Both the position numbers and the translations under genes were made by a program. A model generated the notes under the pieces. It was not told the origin of the DNA and did no database searches. It saw nothing but the letters and a program-made list of their open reading frames with translations. From Bacillota bacterium (GTDB taxonomy: Bacteria; Bacillota; Clostridia; Lachnospirales; Lachnospiraceae), in the NCBI GenBank assembly GCA_029226935.1, contig JAQXYZ010000037.1, positions 1-64,000 on the forward strand: DNA of 64,000 nucleotides, given 5' to 3'. Positions 53,186 to 62,510 of the stretch are shown piece by piece. Position 1 is the first letter of the stretch. Each line of letters begins with the position of its first letter.

Positions 53186-54199
53186 CTAGTTTTCTTCCAT
53201 AGTTATTTTTTCTTTTATTTTTTGATTAATATTCTGTTCTGTAAAAGTAATGCATTGCAGAACAGAATTCTTAATTTCAACTGATTTAGAACTTCCGTGG
53301 GTCTTAACCACAAGTCCGTTAAGCCCTAACATTGGTGCACCACCATACTGTTCAAGGTCAAAAGCTTTCAGAGTGTTCTTCAGTGCCGGTTTAACCAGCA
53401 GGGCACCTATCTTGCTGCGCAGTGTAGTCATCATTCCTTCTTTGACTTTCTTAATCAGAGTTCCGCCAACTCCCTCATACATCTTTAAAATCACATTTCC
53501 CACAAACGCTTCACAAACTATTACGTCTGCAAGACCAGACGGAATATCCCTTGCCTCAATGCTCCCGATAAAGTTAATATCAGGGCAATTTTTTAAAAGG
53601 GGAAAGGTTTCCTTTACCAGTGCATTTCCCTTTTCTTCTTCCGCACCAATATTTACAATTCCTACCTTAGGATTCTTTACCCCCATAACGCTTTCCATGT
53701 ACACAGAACCCATTTTGGCAAATTGTACCAAGTGGGATGGTCTGGCATCTACATTTGCACCGCAATCAACCAAAAGTGCACACCCCTTTTCTGTCGGAAT
53801 AAGAGGTGCAAGGGGCGGTCTTTCCACTCCCTTAATACGTCCAACGATTACCTGTCCACCTACCAGCGTAGCGCCTGTGCTTCCGGCAGAGACATAAGCA
53901 TCACAAACGCCATCCTTAACCAGATAAAGTGCTTTCACAATAGAGGAGTCCTTTTTCCTGCGGATTGCCATAACAGGTGGTTCAGCTGTCTCAATGACCT
54001 CTGTGGCATTCACAACTTCTACCTGTTCTTTATTATATGTATATTTTGAAAGTTCGTTATTAATCTGTTCCTCCTGACCTGTCAGGAAAACCTTCACATG
54101 ATCACTTTCATTGACTGCTTCAATTGCACCTTTCACAATCTCAACAGGAGCATTATCGCCACCCATGGCATCTACTGCCACGTTTACATATTCTGCCAT
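53186..54199 (-). CDS. plsX: phosphate acyltransferase PlsX
   Basis: The 337-residue enzyme makes acyl-phosphate from acyl-ACP, feeding PlsY. Motifs are VAVDAMGGDNAP at the N-terminus, AYVSAGSTGATLVGG, and IDARPSHL-like DCGANVDARPSHL in the middle, with APMLGLNGLVVKTHGSS near the end. ATG at 54199 is chosen because GGAGG is seven bases upstream. A separate promoter and a 22-base inverted repeat lie between it and rpmF. Confidence 0.96.
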   Translation of the reverse strand: MAEYVNVAVDAMGGDNAPVEIVKGAIEAVNESDHVKVFLTGQEEQINNELSKYTYNKEQVEVVNATEVIETAEPPVMAIRRKKDSSIVKALYLVKDGVCDAYVSAGSTGATLVGGQVIVGRIKGVERPPLAPLIPTEKGCALLVDCGANVDARPSHLVQFAKMGSVYMESVMGVKNPKVGIVNIGAEEEKGNALVKETFPLLKNCPDINFIGSIEARDIPSGLADVIVCEAFVGNVILKMYEGVGGTLIKKVKEGMMTTLRSKIGALLVKPALKNTLKAFDLEQYGGAPMLGLNGLVVKTHGSSKSVEIKNSVLQCITFTEQNINQKIKEKITMEEN

Positions 54200-54227
54200 T
54201 TTTATTCCTCCATCCAATCACTACTTT

Positions 54228-54256
54228 ACTATACTAAACCATATTCTAAAAATCAA
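54228..54256 (-). promoter_or_regulatory. sigmaA promoter of plsX-acpP
   Basis: TTGATT-N17-TATAGT on the minus strand, 29 bases ahead of the plsX start and downstream of the rpmF terminator. Confidence 0.7.
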
Positions 54257-54268
54257 GACATATTTCAC

Positions 54269-54290
54269 AGGAAATTCAGAGGAATTTCCT
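54269..54290. repeat. perfect 9-base inverted repeat upstream of the plsX promoter
   Basis: AGGAAATTC and GAATTTCCT flank a four-base spacer. The site is 13 bases upstream of the plsX -35 and separate from the rpmF terminator; it may be a lipid-regulator operator. Confidence 0.5.
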
Positions 54291-54298
54291 AATGAAAT

Positions 54299-54330
54299 AA
54301 AAAAAGCAATCCAAACGAATGGATTGCTTT
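54299..54330 (-). terminator. terminator after rpmF
   Basis: AAAGCAATCCA and TGGATTGCTTT form an 11-base-pair stem with a six-base loop, followed by a run of T residues. Confidence 0.9.
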
Positions 54331-54344
54331 GTTACCAGTTTTAA

Positions 54345-54524
54345 TTAGTCAACGCTTACGATTTCTTTCTTATTGTAAGAACCGCATGCCTTGCATACTC
54401 TGTGAGGCATCATCAGCGCGCCGCATTTGCTGCACTTAACTAATGTGGGAGCACTCATCTTCCAGTTTGCTCTTCTTTTATCTCTTCTGGCTTTTGAAGA
54501 TTTATTCTTAGGACAAATAGACAT
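54345..54524 (-). CDS. rpmF: 50S ribosomal protein L32
   Basis: This 59-residue L32 begins MSICPKNKSSKARRDKRRAN and contains the zinc ribbon CSKCG...CKACG near residues 36-52, so it is the zinc-binding form. AAGGAGG lies six bases before the ATG and is made from the last codons of DUF177, giving translational coupling. Conserved order ylbN(DUF177)-rpmF-plsX is kept. A terminator follows 14 bases after the stop. Confidence 0.97.
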   Translation of the reverse strand: MSICPKNKSSKARRDKRRANWKMSAPTLVKCSKCGALMMPHRVCKACGSYNKKEIVSVD

Positions 54525-54526
54525 CG

Positions 54527-55051
54527 TTACACCTCCTTATTCGCGTTAAAGATATCTTTAATAGCTGCCATTCTGGGATCAGGTACGAATGTATCGCATC
54601 CGCAATCTCCCTCATTCAGGTTATGTCCACACTGCTTGCAAATCCCCTTGCAATCAGGTTTGCATAATACCTTCACAGGCATATTAACTAAGATTTCACT
54701 GTTCACGAAAGCTTCTGCATCCAGTTCGTAGCCCTTCATAAATTCCTGCTCGTCCCGCTCACTCTGCTCCGTTATCACATCAGGCGAAAGCACTTCCTGC
54801 TCAAAGGATACTTCTAATGGCACACTTACCATCTGTAAGCATCTGTCGCAGGGAATTTCCAGCACCAGCTTTATCGCACCTTTAATCATTACCTTACCTG
54901 TTCCGATATTGGAAAATTCCATCTCAACAGGAGATTTCTCGCGAATTTGATATTCATTTCCCATATAGGAATAATGATTTGGTTCGTATGTCAGGCTTTC
55001 TCTTCTGTCTTTTCCCTCAGACGTAAATACATCAGTCAGATTGATCAACAT
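54527..55051 (-). CDS. DUF177 (YceD/YlbN) protein
   Basis: The 174-residue protein has the DUF177 core (IPCDRCLQMVSVPLEVSFEQEVL) and a C-terminal cysteine cluster (CKPDCKGICKQCG, CGC) that could bind zinc. Family members are co-transcribed with rpmF and are linked to 23S rRNA accumulation. The start is ATG at 55051 after AGGGAG; the longer in-frame ORF to 55144 reaches into the promoter and is rejected. Confidence 0.9.
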   Translation of the reverse strand: MLINLTDVFTSEGKDRRESLTYEPNHYSYMGNEYQIREKSPVEMEFSNIGTGKVMIKGAIKLVLEIPCDRCLQMVSVPLEVSFEQEVLSPDVITEQSERDEQEFMKGYELDAEAFVNSEILVNMPVKVLCKPDCKGICKQCGHNLNEGDCGCDTFVPDPRMAAIKDIFNANKEV

Positions 55052-55106
55052 AATAAGCTCCCTATGAATCACATGTGCAGGTATATCCAAAATCACACAC
55101 TCAATT

Positions 55107-55135
55107 ATTATAACGACGGTATTACTGTTTGTCAA
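55107..55135 (-). promoter_or_regulatory. perfect-consensus sigmaA promoter of DUF177-rpmF
   Basis: TTGACA-N17-TATAAT on the minus strand, both hexamers fully consensus, about 55 bases ahead of the start codon. Strong expression is expected for a ribosomal protein operon. Confidence 0.85.
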
Positions 55136-55153
55136 TACCCACAAAAAAATATT

Positions 55154-56356
55154 TTAAACCAATGCTACCGTTTCTCTTGCAATCGCCAATTCTTCATTGG
55201 TAGGGATGACAAGTACCTTGGTGCGGCTTTCAGGTGTGGAAATAATTGTTTCCTCACCGCGCTTCACATTTTCTTCTTCGTTAAGAGCTATACCAAGATA
55301 TCCCAGATAAGACGCTGTCATAGTTCTGATAAACGGACTGTTCTCTCCTACCCCTGCAGTAAAGCATATTGCATCCACACCGTTCATTGCAGCAGTGTAA
55401 GCACCGATATATTTCGCCACACGATAGGCAAAGGTGTGCATGGTTCTGATTGCAAATGCTTCGCCTGCGCGGTATGCCTTTTCCAAATCCCTGAAATCAG
55501 AAGAAAAATCTCCCGACAGTCCATATACACCTGATTCTTTATTTAAGACTGTCAGCATCTGATGCACATCTTTTCCTTCTTTATTGCAGAGAAATTCAAT
55601 AATTGCAGGATCAATGTCCCCGCAGCGTGTTCCCATAATCAATCCTTCCAGTGGTGTAAGTCCCATGGAAGTGTCCACACACTTACCATTCTTTACGGCA
55701 GACACACTGGCGCCATTGCCAAGATGGCATACAATGATTTTCAATTCCTCATAGGGTTTTCCAAGCAGCTCGGCCGCTCTATGTGATACATAAGAATGAC
55801 TGGTTCCGTGGAAACCGTATCTTCTCACCTTATAATCCTCATAGTAGTGATATGGAAGCCCATACAGATAAGCTTCCTCCGGCATGGTCTGATGAAATGC
55901 CGTATCAAAGACAGCAACCATGGGAGTAGCCGGCATCAGTTCCTTGCATGCTCTGATTCCTATCAGGTTTGCCGGATTATGAAGAGGCGCTAAATCATTG
56001 CATTCCTCAATCGCTTTCATCACATCCTCCGTGATAATTGTGGAAGCTGCAAATTTTTCTCCACCGTGCACTATTCTGTGCCCCACTGCTCCGATTTCAT
56101 CAAGATTCTTTACCACGCCGTGCTCTGAATCTGTCAAAGCCTCAAGCACAAGCTTAATTGCCTGAGTATGATCCGGCATGGGAGAAAGCTTCTCTATCTT
56201 TTCTCCGCCCGCAGGGGTATAAGTCATCTGGCTTCCATCAATCCCAATTCTTTCACACAGTCCTTTTGCTATTACCTGTTCCGTTTTGGAATTAATCAGC
56301 TGAAACTTTAAGGATGAGCTTCCGCAATTAATTACCAGAACATTCATATCTTTCAT
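55154..56356 (-). CDS. ackA: acetate kinase
   Basis: The 400-residue enzyme converts acetyl-phosphate and ADP to acetate and ATP. N-terminal VINCGSSSLKFQ, GHRIVHGGEKF, FDTAFHQTM and YGFHGTSHSYV are all family signatures. ATG at 56356 is eight bases after GGAGG; the longer ORF upstream overlaps pta and is not used. It forms the fermentative acetate pathway with pta, 65 bases upstream. Confidence 0.97.
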   Translation of the reverse strand: MKDMNVLVINCGSSSLKFQLINSKTEQVIAKGLCERIGIDGSQMTYTPAGGEKIEKLSPMPDHTQAIKLVLEALTDSEHGVVKNLDEIGAVGHRIVHGGEKFAASTIITEDVMKAIEECNDLAPLHNPANLIGIRACKELMPATPMVAVFDTAFHQTMPEEAYLYGLPYHYYEDYKVRRYGFHGTSHSYVSHRAAELLGKPYEELKIIVCHLGNGASVSAVKNGKCVDTSMGLTPLEGLIMGTRCGDIDPAIIEFLCNKEGKDVHQMLTVLNKESGVYGLSGDFSSDFRDLEKAYRAGEAFAIRTMHTFAYRVAKYIGAYTAAMNGVDAICFTAGVGENSPFIRTMTASYLGYLGIALNEEENVKRGEETIISTPESRTKVLVIPTNEELAIARETVALV

Positions 56357-56421
56357 TTTTAAAACCTCCATCTGTCTTTTTATCATAAAACTGCTATGTA
56401 ATATCTTGATTTGTTGAAATT

Positions 56422-57423
56422 CTATACCAACTGTGCCTGTACCGCTGTAAGCGCAACTACACCCACAATATCCTGCCACGAGCATCCTCTTGAAAGGTCA
56501 TTGACCGGCTTGGCAATTCCCTGAAGCATAGGACCATAGGCTTCCGCTTTTCCAAGTCTCTGCACCAGCTTATATCCGATATTTCCACAGTCAAGATTGG
56601 GGAAAATCAATACATTTGCCTTTCCGGCAACTTCACTTCCCGGAGCCTTGGACTTTGCCACATGAGGAACCAGTGCCGCATCCAGCTGCAGTTCGCCGTC
56701 CAGCGTAAGACCCGGATACTGCTCATGGGCAATCTTTGTCGCCTCAACTACCTTATCCACCAGTTCATGTTTCGCACTTCCCTTGGTGGAATGGGAAAGC
56801 ATTGCAATAATCGGTTTACTGCCCACAAGACTCTTGAAGCTCTTTGCTGAGGAATCTGCAATCGCTGCAAGTTCTTCTGCTGTGGGATCCTGATTAAGCC
56901 CGCAGTCTGCAAACAGAAATGTTCCATTGTCCCCAAATTCACAATCCGGCACACACATCAGGAAGAAGCCTGAAACCAGCTTTACTCCGGGGGCTGTTTT
57001 CAAAATCTGGAGTGCCGGGCGCAGCGTATCTGCAGTAGCATGACAGGCACCTGCCACCATCCCGTCTGCATCATTTGCCTTTACCATAATAACACCAAAT
57101 GTAAGATAATCATTTAAAAGAATTTCTCTTGCCTTTTCAGGTGTCATTCCCTTATTCTTTCTTGTCTCATATAATAAATTCACATAATCATCCAGTTTTT
57201 CACATGTTTCAGGATTCACTATTGTCACGCCGTCCAGTTCTATCTCCAGCCAGGTGGCTCCGTCCATGATTTTTTCTTCATTTCCAATCATAATAATATT
57301 TGCAATGCCCTCTTTTAAAATATGAGCCGCTGCAATCAATGTCCTTTTGTCTGTAGTCTCCGGCAGCACAATGGTCTTTCGATCCATTCTTGCCTTATCC
57401 TTAATCACGTCAATATATGACAT
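56422..57423 (-). CDS. pta: phosphate acetyltransferase
   Basis: The 333-residue short-form Pta makes acetyl-phosphate from acetyl-CoA. It has the family motifs LPETTDKRTLIAA, VAGACHATADTLRPALQ, LDGELQLDAALVP and the C-terminal VFPNLDCGNIGYKLVQRLG-like region. The start at 57423 is eight bases after AAAGGAG; the ORF could extend to 57513 but that would start inside the promoter leader. A TTGCTG-N17-TATAAT promoter lies upstream. Confidence 0.97.
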   Translation of the reverse strand: MSYIDVIKDKARMDRKTIVLPETTDKRTLIAAAHILKEGIANIIMIGNEEKIMDGATWLEIELDGVTIVNPETCEKLDDYVNLLYETRKNKGMTPEKAREILLNDYLTFGVIMVKANDADGMVAGACHATADTLRPALQILKTAPGVKLVSGFFLMCVPDCEFGDNGTFLFADCGLNQDPTAEELAAIADSSAKSFKSLVGSKPIIAMLSHSTKGSAKHELVDKVVEATKIAHEQYPGLTLDGELQLDAALVPHVAKSKAPGSEVAGKANVLIFPNLDCGNIGYKLVQRLGKAEAYGPMLQGIAKPVNDLSRGCSWQDIVGVVALTAVQAQLV

Positions 57424-57484
57424 ACCCCATTCTCCTTTCGTACCCCGCATAATTCTATATGATATGTGCAAGCTATACATAAAA

Positions 57485-57513
57485 ATTATATTGCAATCCA
57501 CATTTAACAGCAA
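57485..57513 (-). promoter_or_regulatory. sigmaA promoter of pta-ackA
   Basis: TTGCTG-N17-TATAAT on the minus strand, about 60 bases ahead of the pta start. Confidence 0.65.
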
Positions 57514-57549
57514 GTAAAAGCACTCAAAAAATTGTGTAAAATCAAATAC

Positions 57550-57585
57550 ATAATTTACTTGTTATCCTGTTATGTGGTAAATTAT
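57550..57585. repeat. 9-base inverted repeat framing the tmcAL promoter
   Basis: ATAATTTAC and GTAAATTAT are separated by 18 bases. The left arm abuts the -35 and the right arm overlaps the -10 of the tmcAL promoter. Confidence 0.4.
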
Positions 57586-57588
57586 AAA
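57559..57588 (+). promoter_or_regulatory. candidate sigmaA promoter of tmcAL
   Basis: TTGTTA-N18-TATAAA on the plus strand, about 40 bases ahead of the start codon. Confidence 0.45.
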
Positions 57589-57630
57589 AAACTATATTGA
57601 AGAAATCATTGATTTTGAAGGTATGAATTC

Positions 57631-58872
57631 ATGAAAACTGCTGCAATCATTGCTGAATATAACCCATTTCATAACGGACACCGCTACCAGATAGAACAAA
57701 CCCGCATCCAAACAGGCGCTGACTATGTTCTTGTTCTCATGAGCGGTGACTTTGTGCAGCGCGGCGCTCCTGCGCTGTGCAATAAATACCTCCGCACCCA
57801 CATGGCACTCCTTGGTGGGGCTGATGCAGTCATTGAGCTGCCAACACTTTATGCGCTTTCCAGCGCTGAATTTTTTGCCGGTGGGGCTGTAACTTTACTC
57901 AATCAGTTAAATTCCATTGACTTTCTGTCATTCGGAAGTGAAGCAGGCGATATTTCTCTTATTGTTGACGGTGCCAAAAAACTGTTTTCAGACTATTTTT
58001 CTTTTGAAGCAAAGATAAAAGAATATCTGCAGCAAGGGTATTCTTACCCTGCTTCCAGACAAAAAGCTCTCGACAGCGAATTCGAACCATTGCTCTCATC
58101 CCCAAACAATATTTTGGGCTTGGAATATTGTAAAGCGCTTCTTGCTACCCACAGCAATATCACACCCTTTACCATAAAACGTACTGATTCCGGTTATCAT
58201 GAGGTTTGCTTATACAATGCTTCATCAGAATATGCATCTGCTTCTGCCATAAGAAACAGTTTGTTTAAAACTCAAAAGCCGCTTGAAGAAATTACCGACT
58301 ATATTCCATCCGACATTTATCACTTATTCGAGGAAGAAAATGTTCCCGGCAATTTGATATCTGAAGATGATTTTTCTCACCTTCTTCACTATAAACTACT
58401 CTCCGAACAGGAACATGGTTTTTCTTCTTATCTGGACTGTACACCGGATTTGTCTGATAAAATCTGCAAAAATATTCCCTTTTTTACGGATTTTACCGGT
58501 TTCTGCAACCTTCTGAAATCAAAAGATCTGACTTACACACGAATCAGCCGCGTTTTGATGCATATATTATTAAACATCAAAACTCCCAAATACTTTCAAT
58601 CTCCTCTGAAAGAACGGGAATTGTATTTACCTTATGCAAGGCTTCTTGGTTTCCGTAAGGAAGCCTCCCCTTTACTTGCCAAAATCAAAAAGCACAGCAA
58701 CATTCCTCTGCTCTCCAAGCCTGCAAATGCTTCGTCTCTCCTTGACAAGGAGGCATTTGAACTTCTTAAACAGGATATTTACTGTGCCTTTGTATATGAA
58801 TCTGTTCTGCTTCATAAGAAGAAACAGGCTCCACTCAATGACTGGAAACAATCTCCCATCATTTTACCCTGA
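57631..58872 (+). CDS. tmcAL: tRNA(Met) cytidine acetate ligase (YlbM)
   Basis: This 413-residue nucleotidyltransferase-like enzyme adds acetate to the wobble cytidine of elongator tRNA-Met, using ATP. The N-terminal IIAEYNPFHNGHRYQI has the HxGH-type motif, MSGDFVQRGAPAL and GADAVIELPTLYALSSAEFFA are conserved. GAAGG lies nine bases before the ATG. It is on plus, opposite to pta, and runs convergently into the diguanylate cyclase gene with only 14 bases between them. Placement next to pta-ackA is notable because acetate is its substrate. Confidence 0.94.
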   Translation: MKTAAIIAEYNPFHNGHRYQIEQTRIQTGADYVLVLMSGDFVQRGAPALCNKYLRTHMALLGGADAVIELPTLYALSSAEFFAGGAVTLLNQLNSIDFLSFGSEAGDISLIVDGAKKLFSDYFSFEAKIKEYLQQGYSYPASRQKALDSEFEPLLSSPNNILGLEYCKALLATHSNITPFTIKRTDSGYHEVCLYNASSEYASASAIRNSLFKTQKPLEEITDYIPSDIYHLFEEENVPGNLISEDDFSHLLHYKLLSEQEHGFSSYLDCTPDLSDKICKNIPFFTDFTGFCNLLKSKDLTYTRISRVLMHILLNIKTPKYFQSPLKERELYLPYARLLGFRKEASPLLAKIKKHSNIPLLSKPANASSLLDKEAFELLKQDIYCAFVYESVLLHKKKQAPLNDWKQSPIILP

Positions 58873-58886
58873 CATGAAATTGCCGT

Positions 58887-60173
58887 CTATCCGACAACCT
58901 GGTCGCGCCCATTGCTTTTTCCATAATAAAGGTTCATATCCGCAGCCTTAATGATATCTTCCAGTCTGTTTTCGCTGCCCTCCACAATACCAAAGGTCAT
59001 CGTCACATGAAACGGGGGTAAATCGTTATAAGCCACGTCATTATTACGGATATCATCCAGGAGTTCCTTCATAAACTTCCGTGCGTCCTCTAATTTTTTC
59101 CCCTGATAAACAATCAGGAATTCTTCGCCTCCCCATCTTGCCACAAATCCTTTTCCCAACATGTGTGCTTTCATTCGGGCTGCCATTTCTGCAAGAACCA
59201 CATCCCCGCATTCATGTCCATATATATCATTAACATTCTTAAAATGATCAATATCTCCAAGCGCCAAACAAAAAGGAACGCCTTTTAAATATAAATCATT
59301 CTGTACCTCCCGAAGCATTTTTTCTCCGCTGCGGCGGTTATGTATCTTCGTCAGAATATCCTGTTCCACTAATTCCTGAAGCGCTCTTTCCATCCTCACG
59401 GCGTATTTGCCCATCTCACCCAGTTCATCGTTTCTTTTGAGCACAGACATTTCAAGTTCCGCATGGAAATTTCCGCCCGCAACCTTTTCAAGAAACATTT
59501 CAATTTTACGGATTGCATTTACCAGATGTCTGGAATACCATGTTGTAAGTATTGTTCCAAACATCATGGCAATCGCCGCAATGATAATAATCGGAGTAAT
59601 CGCCTTTCTGATAAGCCCCTCTACCGTTGCAGAAGGTTTTCCGACAAAGATCATACCAATACATGTGCCATCTGAATTAACCAAGGGTGCATAATAGGCA
59701 AAAAACTTTTTTCCCTCAATATCAACACTGGAATAAAAAGCCTTCTCCCCTTTTTTCAGAACATCCGCAGTTACAACCGCACTTGCTTTTGTCCCAATGA
59801 CCCGCTCTCCCTGATTATCCCTGATGGTCGTCAAAACTCTTGTATCCTGATAGAAAACGGAAATATCTGACCCCGTCTTTTCTTTGATATTATCAATAAT
59901 TGAGAAGTCACCGTTAAGGAGCGATTCCCCTTTTAGCATATAAAGACCGTCCTCCCGCATCTCAACATGATAATCGCCTTCATAGGTGGTATCATAAATG
60001 GTAAGAATTGCATTGCATAAGTCCTCAAGTCCTTTTTCCACTTCCTGATGCATGGACGTTCTAAAGCTTTTTACACTAAATATCGTAATAATCACAGACA
60101 AAAGGATAATAGGAATAACTGTTATTGCAAATAATGACAAGTAAAGGCTATGAATATCTATTTTTTTCTTCAT
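58887..60173 (-). CDS. diguanylate cyclase with Cache-type extracellular sensor
   Basis: The 428-residue protein has a TM at residues about 11-32, an extracellular single-Cache-like domain (about 35-180, with DTRVLTTIRDNQGERVIGT), a second TM (about 185-208), a HAMP-like linker, and a GGDEF domain with active-site RWGGEEF near residue 370. It should make cyclic di-GMP from GTP. The inhibitory I-site RxxD, five residues upstream, reads LGKG, so product inhibition by that site is not expected. Start at 60173 follows GGAG; a start at 60191 is less likely. Confidence 0.92.
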   Translation of the reverse strand: MKKKIDIHSLYLSLFAITVIPIILLSVIITIFSVKSFRTSMHQEVEKGLEDLCNAILTIYDTTYEGDYHVEMREDGLYMLKGESLLNGDFSIIDNIKEKTGSDISVFYQDTRVLTTIRDNQGERVIGTKASAVVTADVLKKGEKAFYSSVDIEGKKFFAYYAPLVNSDGTCIGMIFVGKPSATVEGLIRKAITPIIIIAAIAMMFGTILTTWYSRHLVNAIRKIEMFLEKVAGGNFHAELEMSVLKRNDELGEMGKYAVRMERALQELVEQDILTKIHNRRSGEKMLREVQNDLYLKGVPFCLALGDIDHFKNVNDIYGHECGDVVLAEMAARMKAHMLGKGFVARWGGEEFLIVYQGKKLEDARKFMKELLDDIRNNDVAYNDLPPFHVTMTFGIVEGSENRLEDIIKAADMNLYYGKSNGRDQVVG

Positions 60174-60200
60174 TGGCTTCTCCAATTCCATCCATTACAA

Positions 60201-62510
60201 CTAACGATTCTCATTTACATAAATCTGTGCTCTGCTCTGAATAATGTTTGCCACATCTTTGGCATTTTTCTGTCCTGCAAAATAGGGAGCCGTTTCCTCC
60301 TGAATAATATTCAGCAGTTCTTCATCATTTTTAGACACCTGTGTAAAGCTGTAAAGCTGTTTTTTCAGTTCTTCCACTTCCTCCTCAGTCATAGGCGGAA
60401 TGGTAATCTCAACACCACTCATATAATAGGTGTCATCAAACTCCACCTTCTGATTGTTTTCATCCAGATAATAAGGCTTCTGTGTCGCCTCCTGTGCAAG
60501 CTCCTCCAGACGCTTGATACTGATAGGAAAACTATAAGTCACATTTTCAGTCTGATATTCATCTGTCAGGAATGTGCGTAGGAATTCCCACGCCCCCTCC
60601 TTGCAGCCTGATTTTGCAGACATTGCAAACTGTAAATCCGGCACGATAACCGAGCCGTCCTCATTCGCGGAGGGAAAACCTATCAAGGTAATTTTTTCTC
60701 CAAAGGTTCCCTTTTCTATATTGTTATAATCTCTGAAAGAACCAAGCGATGCCATGTACGTAAGCACCTTGTCTTCACGCCACATAGAATCATAATTCAT
60801 CCAATATTCATCTGTAAATGTAGAAGCATCTACCTCTTCAGGAAACATCTTTAAAAAATCCATCATCTTCTCAAAACTATCGGAATTGAAATTACAGGTT
60901 CCCTTCTCCCAGTCAATAAATTGATTTCCTGCCATAGACATGCAGTTTCTCATCATTTCTTCCCGGTTTACATTTGCAATAAATTGTATTCCATCCGGCT
61001 TCGATCCCATAACATCCATCGCTTCCTGAATAGTCCATCCACGCTCGCTTCCCACATCAGCCGTTTTGGCCGCCAGTGACTGAATGGTATAAGATGGAAC
61101 CAATGTATACAGCTTATCATCTACAGAAAATGCTTCAATGATATTCGGCATAAACTGATCCAGCTTGAATTCTTCATCCTTCTCAATATAAGGCTTCAAA
61201 TCTTCAAACAAACCTTTATTGACATAGCTGTCTATCGGCAGAGAACCATCCACCAAAAGCAGATCGGGAACCTTACCGGACACTATATCTGTGTTAAGAC
61301 GATTGTATGCCGCCTTATAATCGCTTTCTGAACCATACAGAGAATTATAATCTACAATGGAGATACGATAGTCTTCATTTGCCTTATTAAACTCAATGAC
61401 CTGCTGGCGCACACGCCAGTCTGTATATACCATTGCCAGTGTAATCTGCTTCTTATCTTTAATTTCTTCAGGTTCTACCTTGGTAAACTTAGCAGGTACA
61501 TTTAAACCGGTATTTTCATCCGCATGCAGCGCCCAAAATTCTTTGTCATTAATTTCAATCAGGCTGAACAAACTGTAAGATTCAAAGTCTGAATCCACAA
61601 AACTCATAAGCAGTGTTTTGTCCTCATCGCCGAAGTTATAGCCGTAAACCCCCTGCATGTTTACCAGATATAAATCATACCTTATTCCCGGATAGAATGA
61701 ATACTCATAAGTCAGTCCCGGTATCTCATAAATTTCCTCTACCGAACCCTTTTCAATATCCACACGTCCAACCTTCATGTTATCATCCTTATGGATTATT
61801 GATACAACAGTTCCATTTTCCAATAAGGTAAAACTCATATACTCCAAACTATTTTTGCTGTCTTCTGATTGAATCATTTTCAGAAAGTTTCCGTCAAAAT
61901 CAAATTTGGCAATACGATCCATAATGCAAGCATAAATCCCCTGCTCCGGAATGATAAGAAGATCAGAAACATAGCAGTACCCATTTTCTTCGTACACCTT
62001 CTGAATCTCAGGAATATCATTCAGATTGACAGAAAAAACAGTTTCTCCCTTAAGATTCATTTTTATCAGAAAATATTCATCATAGCTTATGGCTTCTTCT
62101 GTATCGCCATATTCTTCTGTCCCTTCAGCTTCTGAACGATAGCGGTTTACGATGCAGTACACATCTCCACTATTATCCATTTCAATAACATTAACGCTGA
62201 CGTCTTCTTCCAGTGGAATTTCGTAGGTACTGCCAAGAGTTCCGTCTTCCTTCAGTTCAAAAAAGCTTAAGACCGATTGCTGACTGTCCTCCATCCATGT
62301 ATACCCATAAGCATACATCTTATTTCCCGCCCTGACGATCTCAGAGATATTCATTCCTTCCGGAAGGACTTTTAAATTTTCCATTCGATATACATAATCT
62401 TTAGAAGCAATGGTACCTCCATCAGTGTTTTCTGTCTTTTTTCCACAGCCAAAAATACCTGCTGCAAGTATGACAATAATAAATGATAAAATAATTTTTG
62501 CTTTCTTCAT
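60201..62510 (-). CDS. hybrid lipoprotein: beta-propeller-like N-half and ABC solute-binding C-half
   Basis: This 769-residue protein starts with a lipoprotein signal (lipobox AGIFGC, cysteine 22). Residues about 45-345 are rich in short beta-strand-like repeats (for example YCYVSDLLIIPEQGIYACI and AKFDFDGNFLKM), suggesting a propeller, though I could not prove a blade count. From about 355 on it is a type 1 extracellular solute-binding protein (ITLAMVYTDWRVRQQVIEFNK, WTIQEAMDVM, GVEITIPPMTEEEVEELKK). No matching importer permease is present. Its ATG overlaps the stop of the upstream gene (ATGA). Confidence 0.8.
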   Translation of the reverse strand: MKKAKIILSFIIVILAAGIFGCGKKTENTDGGTIASKDYVYRMENLKVLPEGMNISEIVRAGNKMYAYGYTWMEDSQQSVLSFFELKEDGTLGSTYEIPLEEDVSVNVIEMDNSGDVYCIVNRYRSEAEGTEEYGDTEEAISYDEYFLIKMNLKGETVFSVNLNDIPEIQKVYEENGYCYVSDLLIIPEQGIYACIMDRIAKFDFDGNFLKMIQSEDSKNSLEYMSFTLLENGTVVSIIHKDDNMKVGRVDIEKGSVEEIYEIPGLTYEYSFYPGIRYDLYLVNMQGVYGYNFGDEDKTLLMSFVDSDFESYSLFSLIEINDKEFWALHADENTGLNVPAKFTKVEPEEIKDKKQITLAMVYTDWRVRQQVIEFNKANEDYRISIVDYNSLYGSESDYKAAYNRLNTDIVSGKVPDLLLVDGSLPIDSYVNKGLFEDLKPYIEKDEEFKLDQFMPNIIEAFSVDDKLYTLVPSYTIQSLAAKTADVGSERGWTIQEAMDVMGSKPDGIQFIANVNREEMMRNCMSMAGNQFIDWEKGTCNFNSDSFEKMMDFLKMFPEEVDASTFTDEYWMNYDSMWREDKVLTYMASLGSFRDYNNIEKGTFGEKITLIGFPSANEDGSVIVPDLQFAMSAKSGCKEGAWEFLRTFLTDEYQTENVTYSFPISIKRLEELAQEATQKPYYLDENNQKVEFDDTYYMSGVEITIPPMTEEEVEELKKQLYSFTQVSKNDEELLNIIQEETAPYFAGQKNAKDVANIIQSRAQIYVNENR

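Noticed and set aside
57424..57513. N-terminal extension of pta to 57513
   Set aside because: It begins next to the promoter -10/-35 region and the family N-terminus begins at 57423 with a good SD.
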